DNA of 64,000 nt from Cyanoderma ruficeps. Taxonomy: Eukaryota; Chordata; Aves; Passeriformes; Timaliidae. Positions 12,201 to 23,968 of the stretch are shown here, piece after piece. A program made the translations under genes and the position numbers. The stretch lies in NCBI GenBank assembly GCA_008694505.1, contig VZDJ01000174.1, positions 12,436,285 through 12,500,284 on the forward strand. Reading direction: 5' to 3'. Each line of letters opens with the position of its first letter. Within the stretch, counting starts at the first letter, position 1. The notes beneath the pieces are model-generated. The model ran no database searches, was not told the DNA's origin, and was given only the letters and a program-made list of their open reading frames with translations.

Positions 12201-15200
12201 ATCCTCCTCCTCTAAGTAGTTGCATGATCTCATGAAACTGGGACACTTTGGACACCCCCTCAAACTTCATTGAAACTGTCTGAAAGGTTAATAAATATTA
12301 ACCAGGGGAGATATCCCCTCCTTTCCCCCACTCCTCACACTTAGGGCATGTCTAGACATAAGCTTTGTTTTCTTAGATCCAGGTTAAAAAAGAGATTATA
12401 ATTGATAGAGCTGCTGCAAGCTGATGTTCAGATGACACTTCGTGCTGAAATCTCTCTTTCTAGGAATAAACTGCCACTGCTGGCAGTGTCTGACAGCAAA
12501 GCTTACACAATTTCATGGGATTTTTGCCTCAGTGGTTTAGTAAGGCTTCCAGATTTTTTTAATTTTAATTAAGCACTTTGCAGCTAATTTTGCTTTGCTG
12601 TTTGGGTTGCAGGTAGGAAGAATAAGAGGAGAATAAAGGAGATGGACAGGATGCCTTGCTCAAGGGTGTGTCAGCAGGTGAGGAAGCTTTAGTGGTTCTG
12701 AGATACTCCTGAGGCACAGGAGAATTCACTGCCATGGATCATTGCATCATCAAAGATGACACCAAATTCACCAACATTAGTGTATTTGTTGTGCTGGGTC
12801 ACAGTACCATAGAGGCAACAGAGTAGCAGAGGGATGTAAACATAAACTGGAAGCATTTAGGAAGAAGCTTTCTGTGCATGATAAGTTTATTTCGTCCACC
12901 CAGTACCAGAATTTGATTCTATTCTCTGGAGTTGGTACCTGTGAGTAACACACACAGACTAAGCCTTTTGCTGTCCCAGCACCTGTGGGTGCTTTTGGAT
13001 TAAGGGTCTGAAATCACCACTCTATTTTAGGTTTGAAGGGTGTATTTTTTGCCTAATATGGTCTTCACCTCTCTCCTCTTGCTTCCAGACTTTCTTTACA
13101 GTGAGTCACAGGTAACTAATGAATCCTATCCCATTTTGATTATCCCTCGGGGGTAGGAAGAATTATCCCCTGGAGGTACTGGTCTCGTTTTTGATGGTTG
13201 TTTGGGCAACCCAAAGAATTAGGATAGACCAGGTAGGTTGTTTTAGATAAGTAAAAAATTAATCCCACCCTGAAGGCTGCCCAGCCAAACCCTGAGTCAC
13301 CATCAGAGCCCAAACTCATGGGCATGTGCAGAGGTTTGTTCAGTGACATGGCAAATCTCTGAATACCGCCAGACTTGCCACTTGATCCTCCTCCCATTCA
13401 AATTAGCTGAGAATCATGTGAGCCTGAATGGTCAGAAACTGCATCTTTACAGGATAAGTTAACGAGAGTAGGAAATTGCTACTAAAATTTTCCCCGCCTC
13501 TGTTGAAAAGAATCCCGGGGTGTCTAACCCAGACAGCAACTGCAGACTGCAACTCACCCTGTCATTCTAAAGGCATCTGCGAGGTATTTGCCTTGACTCT
13601 GGATCTTAGAAGTGAACTTCTGTGCCTAGGCTGGTATTTTTCAAACTTTAACCACATTTTTTTTTCCGTGTCACATCCTCCGCTTTCCTTCTGATCATTG
13701 TTTATTCTGTCGTCTGTGAAAACAGGAGCCTTTTTTGTTTGCAACTCATGGTTACCCCACTGATTCATGCTCTGACCTTCTTTTGGGGCTGTCACGATGG
13801 CCAGCAGAGCACCAGACACCTCTCTCAGCATGTGCATTTCATTAGAATTCGGTAGCAGGAGTGAGAGTGTCTGAAGGTGGTGGAAACAGCATTAGTTGCT
13901 GAAAAATGGAAGAATCACTTTATCCATCATATGCTTCCAAAAACTTTTAAAAAAAATTCCAAGCCCTGGGAGATTCTTTTCTTAATGTATTCTTTGATGC
14001 TATTTTTAAAACCTCATAGCTTAGAAGCTGGCTAATATTTCACCCAGTTTAGGGAAAAACAAAGTCAAGCCAGTAGTTAGAATCATCACTGTAAAGCCTG
14101 CACTAATAAAAATTTGACACACTTTTCCATATGAGACGGCCTTTCCCTTCTTTTCTGAAGGAAGTGGTTAAAACAAATGACCATTGTGTAGTCCATGTGA
14201 ATCAGGAAGCCAAGCTGGTAGGTGAAGTTTGTCCTAAAAAATGAGAAGCAGCTGGGATGGATGGGAAGTCTGAGTTAGGTGTTGTCTGACAGGGTCAGGT
14301 GTAGGTGAGATGGGGAGGAGCAGACCTGGTGGGGTGTGGATGTGAACACCTTGTTGCCATCCAGAGTGTTTTCCAGCTCTTGGCTTTGGGTGGGAATGCC
14401 AAAATTTTCTGAACTAACTGGAACAATTTGAAGTGTCACAGAAGATTGCTGTTTACACAAGGATTTGATATTCAAGAAGTTCTGAGTTCAAAACCGTTAC
14501 CCACAGTCACAAGTTGCTTTTGGAAAAGTGTGTGAGCACATTTCTGCTCTTCAGCTGGAGTAAATCCTTCTGATTGCTTGGTTACCAAAAATAAAAACTG
14601 GAATTGAGCTTATTGGTCATTATCTTGCTAACCTAGAGCTCTGCAGAAAAACCAGGAATGAAAGTATTAAGGGCTTATTTTTGTCTAATTGACATGGGAG
14701 GGGTGAAGGATGTGCATCTGCCAAAAGAGAAGCAGCTTTTCCTGCCCAGTGAGAACTGGAGCTGGCCTTTAGGAGTGGTCACAGAGGGTCTCTGGCAGAG
14801 GGCTTTACAGGTTGGGGAAAAATTTCCGTGTACTCCACTGGCTTCTTATCTGCCATCTCGTGATTGATGATCCTCGGGATCAAATGAGAGATTGTCCTTT
14901 CCCAGCAGAGCATCTCTGCACTTAATCATCCAGAGTTAGGCACCAGCATGTAAATTAGCTCACCTCGCCTGGCTTCAGGAGCCTTCTGATTGCATCGGCC
15001 AAGGGTTTGTCCTCCTGTGCTATCTTTGTGCATCTCCCTTCTTTCCACTGGCATTTTAGGAGCTGTGAAGAGTTGGGGGAAATAGAGAATTGCTGCCCCT
15101 TAGTTTAACCTATAGAAATCTGCTGGTGAGAGTGAGATCCTGCGCTGAACTTGGGTTAACTTCTGAGTTCTTCAGCAAACTCTTCTATCCTCTTGTGAAG

Positions 15201-18200
15201 AACATCCTTTAATGTCCTTGTCCTGAAAATTGATTTTGGTCAGCTTTGTCTTCGTGTAAGCAAACATGCTGCAGTGGAATGAGTTTGGAATGAAACAGAA
15301 CTAGAAGATGAGTAAAATCTGACCATGTGAACGCCTCTGCAGACTTTTATCTCCCATCAGGAAGCTGTGGGCTGAAGTTCTAGGGTGGTCCTTGGAGCAC
15401 AGTCTGAGTGCACAGTGAGGCAGCCGTGCAGGGAGCCCTGGCTCGCCCTGGGCTGGGAATGGTGTGACTGTATCAGCACAGCACCAGGCAGCTCTGCCTC
15501 CCAAGTTTCTGGCTTCATCAGCTGCTGCCAAACACTGCCCCTGCTGCCGGGCTGGCCTTGCTTGTAGACTGCTGTGGGACATGAGGGAGCGTGTTGACAC
15601 TTGGCATTGTGTGGGCATCCCAGTGGGATCAGTGATGGCTGAGGGATTCTGCTCTGGGATTCACTGGCTGCTGTAGGCGGGCTCCTGCCATGTGGATCAG
15701 CTCTCCTGACAAGAGCTGTCTGCGACTGAGATGTCAGGGGAGAGGTTCATACCTAAGTGTTGTGAATCAGGGCTGCTTTAGGCCTCAGAGGACAGTCTGT
15801 CTGGCCTCCAGCTGCTGCTCCTTGTGCAGAGGACTTGGCTACCTGGCCATGGGCTCTTTCTCCATAGGATTGCATGGACACAGACTTTAATGGATGACAC
15901 AGTAATACCTGTCTGGTGTACCAGGGATCAGTGTCAGTTACCCTGGTAGAGACCTCACAGCCCCTCCCAGTGCCCAAAGGGGCTCCAGGAGAGAACTGGA
16001 GAGGCATTTGGAATGAGGGCCTGGAGAGCCAGGACACAGGGAATGGCTTCCCACTGCCAGAGGGCAGGGTTAGATGGGATATTGGGAAGAAATTCTTCCC
16101 TGTGAGGATGGGGAGGCCCTGGCACAGGGTGCCCAGAGCAGCTGTGGCTGCCCCTGGATCCCTGGCAGTGCCCAAGGCCAGGTTGGACACTGGGGCTTGG
16201 AGCAGCCTGGGACAGTGGGAGGTGTCCCTGCCCAGGGCAGGGGATGGAGTGAGATGACCTTTAAGATGCCTTCCAGCCCAAACCATTCCACAGCTCCTGT
16301 GCCCTGCTGAGCTGCAGTGCTGTGCACAGCCTCTTTCTGGAAGTAAAGGTCAGTACAAATGTGTTCAACTGCAGAACAACAGCTTGGAGATCAAGACCTT
16401 TGTTGTCTGATTTTTCCCAGGCAAACCACATTCAGAAGTGCCATGACAGAAAGCGGTTGAAGGATGAAACCTGCCATGTGCAGAGCAATAGGAAAGCATT
16501 TTTCTGTGGCAATGTCATTATCTTGAACTTTTGCAGAAGAGAAAAAAAGCAGCAAGGTTTATCTCTGTCTGTCTATCAAGAGAACTGTATCTGATGAGAA
16601 GTTCCCAGAACATTTTCTCCTCCAGACCAGCTGAAGCTACACAGACCCAAGCAATGAAGAGAGAAAGATTCAGAGATGAGCTTGCCTCTCCTTCCTCTGA
16701 GCTTGGGCCATGCTGGGAGGAGTGAGACAGGGAGGTCAGGAAATTCCTGGCTTCTCTCAGTTCACGTCAGATCCTTAGCTGTATCTAGGGGCCATTCATC
16801 CCTTCCATGAGTTATCCCTGTCTAGCATGCAGGAAACAGTTTCCTAGTGATCGCTGCATGCAGAGGTGAGGCCTGTCACCCCACAGATCCAGGGAGATTT
16901 AACCCTTGCACCCTCAGATTCCCTGGGAGCTGCCCCAGGGACATCTACGGGAAGACATTGCACTTCCGTGCTGGCTGCCATTCCATGTGTTCATGCTGTG
17001 CATTCTAGCAGCCAGACCCTCTGGAGAAATCCACATAAATTAAGGTTGGACACATCTAATATCCCATGAGGGGCTGCTGCGTAGCAGCCTAGAAGGCAGG
17101 AGTGTTCATTGTCTTTTTCCCCTCAGTTATGGAGTTGGAATCAGGATTCTGGGAAGTGATTGTGATCCAGCAATGAGAATGTCCATCATGGAAGTGGACA
17201 GTGTGATTGAAGGCTCTGGAGGAGATTAGCAGTAGGGGTGTTGATAATTTTGTCTTCTAACAGGAATTTTAGACATTTTTAGGAATTTAGTACTTACAGA
17301 GTACTTTTTTTTTTAATACTCCGAAAGGATCTGTTCATTAATCCTTTAAAATCTACAAGACACACAAGATGCACAACGGGATGTGAGACAAGAGTGGCAG
17401 TGAATGACAGAGGTTTTATCAGGAGCTGAGGAAATGGAAGAGGACTGGTGATAGTCAGTGATGTGTAGACCTGGTTTCCTAGGCACAAAGACGTTGCAGC
17501 TTCCACAGCAGCACCACAGCGAGGGTCTTGTGTTGTCCCACCTGCATAAATCGGCTGTCACACTAATGATCACACACCGAGATCCTTCAGCACAGATGGA
17601 AATCAGGATGGATTCCACTGATGTCAGTGTGACCATGGCACTGGAAACTGGTGGGAGCCCAGTGCTAGGGTTTAACCATGGAGTCACCCCTGCACAGGCT
17701 CCGGGGTCAGTGGGGCCAGCTCGGGATCAGCAGGGCTGACCAACCTGCTGAGAGCACGGGGAAAGGGAGAATATTCCTCAGGACCTTGTCCTCTCAGCTG
17801 GTGAATATCTCCAAGGCAGGAGGCTCCACAACTTCCCTGGATGTTGACCACTACTTGATTGCCCTCACAGTAAAAAACTAAAAAGTTTGTCTGTATGTTT
17901 AAATGGAATTTCTTCTGTTTCCCTGGAGTGCTCAAGGCCAGGTTATGTGGGGCGTGGAGCAACCTGGGCTAGTGGAAGGTGTCCTTCCTCACATCAGGGG
18001 AGTGGAATGAGATGTGCTTTAAGATCCATTCCAATGCAAACCATTCTGGGAATCTGATTGTGTGGTTTCGATTCATGTCCATCTCCTCTCATCCTTTCAT
18101 TGACGCCATGAGTGTCCTGTGACCCTGGATTTTTGCTGTGCTTCAGAGCAGCCAGCTGTCAGTGAGTAGGCAGGAGTTATGTCTTAGGGGACCAATGTGA

Positions 18201-21200
18201 ACCAACTCGGGTTGATTTTTGGAAATGGCAAGAGTTTGCTGTGCTGTTGAGTCAGTGGTAGCTGCAGCTGAAATCACAGGATGCCTCAGGTCACTCTGAT
18301 TAACATCCCTGTTGATGAGAGTCCCCTGCACAAACTGTGTTGTTCTGACACCTGAGGGTCACTCTGCCTCATTTCAGCAGCTCAGTCTTGTATCTCAGCC
18401 CTTATTCTTCCAGCTTGCTCGATGGAACTGTACTTCTTTTGACATTCATGTGCTTGTGAATTTGTGGGGATAGTTACAAGGTACCAAACAAAACCCTCCG
18501 TGTCCTGGACAAAGGGAGCTCTACTGAGGGCATAAAATTTGCCAAGTGCCAAACCCCAGCATGGGGCAGCAGGGACAAAGAGGGACACAGCCGAATGCTC
18601 TTGTGCAATTTTAGCTGTTCTGCATAGGATGCCTTGGGAAGCAAAACATGTCAGGAGAGCTGTAAATTTTCTTCAATTTATGCTGGGAATTTTTTGGCTG
18701 GAATACGTGGGGACACTGGGGATTGCAAATTGCAGAGCACAAAACTGGGTCCTGATTGTGTCTATCTAAGAATAGCAGTGTGGCTGTGGTCTGCTCACTC
18801 CGTTTTGTCCACCAGTCTGCCTTGGGAAGGCTTTAATCTAAGTCTAATCTATTTTTAGCCTGGTATCTTCTCCAGACAACGCGCAGCTGTCCTGTGAGTT
18901 TTATGCCAGAAATTAGTAACACTTGTATGATTCACAAGTTAGCTGTAGCTCCACAGGAAAACTCCTGTGGCAAAATTTTTTACACGTAGTAAAACAGGAG
19001 ATTCAAACTCACTGTGTGTTCATGGCATGACCCAGACCCTGAACTCTGCCTTGGACTCAGAGTCAGGAGGTCACGGAGCTGCTGCTGCCTTTGCTGCTTG
19101 GTCTGGGCTTGTCCCACCTGTCAGCATGGTCCCATTGTAGGGTGAGGGTGCAAGGGGGTGCACCTTATCTTACCTGCTTTTACAGCACCTGGCTCATCTG
19201 TGGGGCTGAGGTTGTGTAAGAGAAAAAGCAACGTTCTCACAGCCCAAGCTCTGACATCAGTTATTCAAGTGAAGCATCCCAGTACATGGGAAAAATTAGA
19301 ATTAATGAACTTCTGGAGGCTTTGATTGTATGTTTAATCAATGGGAGGGATTTCCTGCTTCTCACCACACCGTTGAGGAGGTTTACTTTCTGCTTCAAGT
19401 CAAATAAGCACACGTCAGATCTGACTTAATCCCTTTTAGAGCAGCTTTTCTCGGGAAGAAACTGGAGTGTTTGATTAAGGATGGGAGCTGAAGTTAGACT
19501 TGGGGTCTGTTCCTGGCTCCGATCTCCTACGTGAGCTTGGGCAGGAACAGGCCAGGACACGTTGGACAAGTTGGCTTTGGTGAAATACCTCTCACTGTTG
19601 ACATCTGATTCATTGCATGGGTGAATAGTGCTTCCCTGGAGCCCTCCATGGCTTCCTTGGATGTTTTCACTCCTCATCTCAGGTTCCTGTGTGGTGCTCG
19701 TGCTGCCTGTGGTAAAGGGCAGGAGAACTGGGGGGAGCTGGAGTGCAAGCAGCTGCTCATCTTGGCTGTTTCTCTACCTCACAAGTATCCCATCCATGCA
19801 GGAAATTCTGGAGGAATAGCAAAGGGATGGAACCTTCACTGAGTGGCTTTCTGGGCTGTGGAAGATCCATTCCTCAGTAGAGGGAATTAAAAGAGAAGGA
19901 GAGCTGCCTCATCCAGGTGATAGGGCTGGGAGACTGGGAATTGTGCCCCTGCTTCTTTGTGTGACCAGCAGGACAGGGTACAAACCCTGCAGCTGTGTTA
20001 ACACTGCAGAGGTTTTGGATGCTGTATTTCCTCCTCTGAGCCCTTCACTTCAAAAAAAAAAAAAGGGAAGCAGACAGGTTAAAACGATGCCTGGGAGAGG
20101 AAAGTAAATAGCTGCCAAAAATGCCAGTTGGAGCAGCTGAATATCAGGTGAGGAGCTGTAACACAAAGCCACTCATTGCTCTATCCTCAAGCAAACACAC
20201 CATGGGCAGCCTTGGAAAGCTCTGTCAGCCTGACTGCAGGATGAGGGAGAGCCTGCCCAGCCCACTTTGGCATGGTCTTGTTTTCTCTGTTTTTAGGGAA
20301 AGGAAATTGTACTGTTGCATTAAGCAACATTGTATTGCTCATAATGAAGAGGAGGGAAGAAAAACAATATAAAACACGATAGAGAGGCGAAGTGAGGCTG
20401 TTTCAAAGTATTTTGCTGTTAATCCCTAATCAGAGCAATTTCACACATTAGAAAGCCCATTGCTATGCAGAGATTGCCGAAGCCTCATTCCAAGGTCAGG
20501 TGGAAAACAAGCCTTGGTGACGTGGGTGGGGAATTCTATAATGACCACATCTTGTAATCTGGAGACCTTGTGCTCATCACCGGGATGTGTTCTGGAACAG
20601 CTCTTTATTAACTCCTTGTGCTTCCCCTGCTGCAGTTCCGGGGCTCCTTGTGCCTGGCAGTGACACTAGAGGGAGATACTCCTGTTTGGGAGCAGGAATT
20701 CTCTTAGCACTCCTTTCCCTCTCCGTTCACCTCACTGTCATCCAAGTGAACTTTGTTTTGGAGGAGAAGCTCTGTGCCGTGGTGTGTCCCCTCAGCTCCA
20801 GTGAGAGAGGCCACATTGCCAGACTGTGCTTCGTCCCTTCTGGGTGGGCGACAACACACGTTGCTCTCAGCAGCTCCGGGTTATTATTGTAGAAATGCAA
20901 ATATGTGACATGATAAGGAGGATAAGTGAGTTTGTCCCCTGGCGCAGCCAACACTTCAGCTGTCGTCCTGGCTGTCCATCTCCCTGTGGTCTGTCTGAAG
21001 TGTGTGTTCCATTGACTCACTTATATTCTCACATATATTTATCTGTGTTTTTTAACCTCTTGGTTTGCAGGCTCAGAGTATTTCTGAGAGAGGTTTGTGT
21101 CTTTCTAGAGGGAAGTTAAGCCTTTTGGAAAAGAACTTGTTTGGCTTAAGTTATTTTTCACAGACTCTCAGGTAGTTTTAAGCCTGAGATTGACCAGCTC

Positions 21201-21780
21201 ACACTGAATTCCCTGATGTACTAACAAAGGGACTGTGTGTCTTCTCCTGAAAGGCCGTGACCACAGATTTGACCTAAGTACCCCCTTCTTTTTCATATGT
21301 CATGATTTTCTGAGGTTGGTGATGAAACAAATGCCCTATCAGCTATTATATTCCTCAAAGGTCTCCTTGCTCCTGCTGTTTTCTTTCAATGATGGGGAGA
21401 GAGGTCCTGTCCCCTTGCCACCAAACCCATTCCCTGTCCCTGAAGCTGAACCTGTTGCTTGCACAACTCTTACATTCCCAGCTCCATCCAGTACTCCAGG
21501 TTTTGATTCCTTGCCTAATTGCTTTTCTGGAGAACAGGATCACTCTGAGCAAAGCCAAGAGGATCCAGGCACACACATGATACTTTTGGAAGCTGTACTT
21601 TTAAACTCATGTTGTAGGAGCGTGCCCTGTGAGAATGATCCCGGTTTCTGATGGTTGTTACAGATAAGCCTCCTGAACCTTGCCTTCAGCCAGGAAGAGG
21701 TGGTAGGACCCGAGAAGAAAAGGAAGGTCAGTGAGCCAGAGAAGCTTCCTCCGAACGGCAGGAAATTATGTTCGTTCTGA
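169..21780 (+). CDS. HORMAD2: HORMAD2, HORMA domain-containing meiotic axis protein (13 proposed coding exons)
   Basis: Proposed coding exons: 169-213, 973-1117, 2659-2722, 3694-3730, 4998-5018, 5716-5733, 7019-7086, 10035-10186, 10760-11016, 11166-11274, 13089-13111, 14161-14217 and 21664-21780. All have AG/GT borders and compatible phases; they sum to 1113 nt, 370 residues plus TGA. The HORMA domain (about residues 20-235) carries [54 protein letters not shown] and DYQPPGF. An eight-glutamate tract follows GLDC, and the C-terminus has [23 protein letters not shown] and HQGLDC match HORMAD2 better than HORMAD1, and LIF next door agrees. Known role: HORMADs coat unsynapsed chromosome axes in meiotic prophase, and HORMAD2 helps recruit ATR. 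The start is the first ATG of the first exon, as in human. Exon 10 is needed to keep frame, exon 12 is less certain, and human HORMAD2 is shorter (about 307 residues). Confidence 0.93.
1529..1768 (-). mobile_element. CR1 LINE 3' fragment
   Basis: The plus strand starts with a tcatagaattgtagaatgg-like tail and runs through ccctgccatgggcagggaca, which is the reverse complement of an avian CR1 3' end. The element therefore lies on the minus strand. It is 5'-truncated and lies in HORMAD2 intron 2. Confidence 0.88.
4998..5733 (+). other. HORMAD2: HORMAD2 microexon pair (21 nt and 18 nt)
   Basis: Exon 4998-5018 encodes LHVAVLA between ccttag and gtaagt. Exon 5716-5733 encodes IYTNPE between aacag and gtaaga. 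Both are phase 0 and fill the gap between [10 protein letters not shown] and TVTEMYQ, matching the mammalian HORMAD segment in order and register. Automated gene finders often skip exons this short. Confidence 0.88.
7166..7324 (+). mobile_element. CR1 LINE 3' fragment
   Basis: The sequence runs from gcccagagaggt through gtgcccatggcagggggtgg to a terminal tgtgattctgtg, the sense orientation of the CR1 3' end. It is 5'-truncated and begins about 80 nt after HORMAD2 exon 7. Confidence 0.85.
8985..9032 (+). mobile_element. Short, old CR1-like 3' end
   Basis: Only the terminal part is recognisable: gatcttagacgtcttttccaacc followed by a tgctgtgattcc tail. It resembles the CR1 3' terminus but is diverged. 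Confidence 0.55.
11166..14217 (+). other. HORMAD2: HORMAD2 extra C-terminal exons 10-12
   Basis: Exon 10 (11166-11274, 109 nt) encodes a hydrophilic stretch rich in D, E, N and T. Exon 11 (13089-13111, 23 nt) encodes DFLYSESQ and resembles NFVCSQQ of human HORMAD2. Exon 9 ends in phase 0 and exon 11 begins with a split codon, so exon 10 (3n+1) is needed to join them. Exon 12 (14161-14217, 57 nt, EVVKTNDHC onward) lies between a good pyrimidine tract and gtaggt. It keeps frame but is not required for it and has no clear human counterpart. Confidence 0.6.
11405..11628 (+). mobile_element. CR1 LINE 3' fragment
   Basis: The CR1 3' region is recognisable from aggccctggcacagggtgcc through ccctgcccatggcagg to a terminal ccctgattctatgat. 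It starts about 130 nt downstream of HORMAD2 exon 10. Confidence 0.9.
15955..16300 (+). mobile_element. CR1 LINE 3' fragment
   Basis: It carries the long CR1 3' block: ggacacagggaatggcttcc, gatgggatattgggaag, the ggccctggcacaggg segment and the terminal cccaaaccattcc. It resembles the copies at 28.96, 26.45 and 31.27 kb, which suggests one subfamily. Confidence 0.92.
17920..18066 (+). mobile_element. CR1 LINE 3' fragment
   Basis: A truncated CR1 3' end from ccctggagtgctcaaggcc to a terminal aaaccattctgggaatctg. It lies in the last HORMAD2 intron. Confidence 0.82.
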
Positions 21781-23962
21781 CACACAAAACATTTGGAAGG
21801 TGTGAGTTTGCATTGTCATCTGACTGGTACAGACCAGTGTCTAACTCTTCCCCATCCCACGTGTATTTCTGCATGTTTATTTGTCTCATGAAAACTCTGG
21901 ATTGCCAACAGACAACAAGCTCCAGAACTGTCGTGGCATTGTCAACCAGCTGCACTTGTTTGATGTTCTTAAGCTGAGGATTTATCATTCCACATGAATG
22001 GTGTCTGTGTGCTTCTTTCTGCCTCTTTCCCTCACATCCCCTGCCCCTCACTGGATAAATCCCCTCCTCTGGGGCTGGACTGTCCTGTGCCACTCTGTCA
22101 CCTCTATTTAATTTCATTATTTCCAGATGAACTCTGAGGTATCAATGCCAGCAGGCAGCATGTCTCATGATCCACCACATTGTGCTTAACTTCATCTTTT
22201 CTGCTGTTTCCGGAGCTTAGATTCTTTTTTCAAAGATGGGGTCTTATCTCTATTGAGTGGAGAGATAAACTAATCTGTATACATTTTCTGCTGGTGCTGG
22301 ATGTTTAGGTTTTACTTCTGACTCTGCAAGTAGTGTTGCCATGACTGTGTTATCAGCTTATTTCTAAACCAGCACCCCACTGTGTGCCGAGGGGCTCAGC
22401 AGTTGTGTGATATAAATTGTGTTGCAATACACCCAGTTTAGAACCAGCTGTAAGAAAGGTACCTGGTGGCTGCAAATGCAGGTGAGGAGAACACACATGA
22501 CAAGTATCTGATATACAGAGTCTGGAGCTGTCATCTGCTGTGGCAGTGTCCAAGATTGGCTGCAGACATCAGGGCCCCTTCTTGCTGCTGGAACAGTGAT
22601 CTTTCCTTGCCTGATGCCGCCAGGAGATGAGGTTGGTGCATCTCCCTTCTGCTTTGATTCTGCTTAGCCAGAAAGTTGAAAATCCTGAGTTGAAAGCCAG
22701 GCTGGACCTGCCTGACTGAGCAGAGGTAATGCCCAGGCTGAGCCCCCTGAGATGTTCTGCACCCTCCTTCTCCAGGTAGTGGAGGGATTGCAATGCTAAA
22801 GCTAATTCCACAGCTGTCCGCCCTTGGCCCGTGGCAAACAGACCCCTGCCTGTCCCTGAGCCCCCCACAGTGTCTGGCAGGTTCCATGGCCTGATACCTA
22901 TTTCACAAAACCTGCAGAACACAAGAATTCTCCAGTATATCCTCACTTTCACTCCACGTTCTCATTTTTGCACCTGTGGCCTAATAAGCCAGTTTGTTCA
23001 CATGCCAGAGCCAGCCAGAAACTTTCTTCCTGCCTGGGTTTTGTAACAGTGTTTGCTCTCAGTGTGAGGCACATCCACGAGTGAGGGAGGTTCTGCACAT
23101 GGGCCTGCTGTCACCTCACAGCTCTGTCCTGGCACTGCTGGGCTCTGAGGGCCACATTCCTGCAGCCCTGACTGCACCAACAGCTGTGTCATGCTGTTGA
23201 GTCACACACAGAGGTGAGACTGAAGCATGGCTGTGATTATGGCTCCAGAAAGGTGATCTCCCTCCTCTCCACGTGATTCCCAAGGGTTAGGGGCACACTA
23301 GCCTGCCTGGTGCAGACTGTGGGATGCCAAGTGTCCTGTCCCACAGTGAAAGTGTACACACAGGCACCACCGAGTCAACACACGCCTTCACTGGCCCCAC
23401 AGTGCCCTGGTCCTGTGTCCAGGGCCAGGACTCACTGTCTCGGTTCACATTGGGTTCTAATCAGCTATTTTATGGTAATGACTTTTAGTCATTTTCATTT
23501 CAAGCTTGGTTAGAAGTAAAACAAGTGGTGATGAAGTGCCACAGTAAGCATCTGATTTTTTTTTTCCTACAAAGTTGTGGTTACCATCAGATTCTAAGAA
23601 AAGTCTTTCCACTGCAGATTGGAGTCATCTAAGCCACTTACACATATCCTTTTATTTATTGGTGATTCTGCTTGGCTAGTTAAAGGTGAAAACCCCTTTT
23701 TCTTGCGTTTCAGTCGCATTTCTAGTTAATACTCATTAACTGACTTAATGTATGTTACACATCATCAACCTGATTCACTACTGACATAAAACAGAAGCAA
23801 TTCGTTAGTAACGGTCCCTTGCCAATTAGTGAACTAAATTACGTTTGAACAATTTTCTTCAAAGATTCTCCTCCTCCCCTCACGCATCATTTGGCAAGTC
23901 CCCTGCATGCTTACTGTAATTGTGTGCGTGCAGTGAAAGGAGACTGTTACCTCCCCAACCAA

Positions 23963-23968
23963 AATAAA
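23963..23968 (+). terminator. HORMAD2: Possible HORMAD2 polyadenylation signal
   Basis: AATAAA in the sense orientation, the first canonical hexamer found after the stop codon at 21780. The distance is long, so a variant hexamer nearer the stop is equally possible. Confidence 0.3.

Larger units (their letters stand above)
14218..21663 (+). other. HORMAD2: Large last intron of HORMAD2
   Basis: This is a 7.4 kb intron if exon 12 is real, or 8.6 kb from exon 11. It holds two plus-strand CR1 fragments (about 15955-16300 and 17920-18066), a poly-A run near 20053 and otherwise unremarkable sequence. I see no other gene in it. Confidence 0.6.

Noticed and set aside
16433..16725. Possible additional HORMAD2 exons (basic stretches after cag)
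   Set aside because: The candidate segments lack a consensus donor, and they have no counterpart in HORMAD1 or HORMAD2.
169..21780. Assignment of the HORMA gene as HORMAD1
   Set aside because: Segments [22 protein letters not shown] and HQGLDCEEE fit HORMAD2, and the LIF-OSM neighbourhood is that of HORMAD2.
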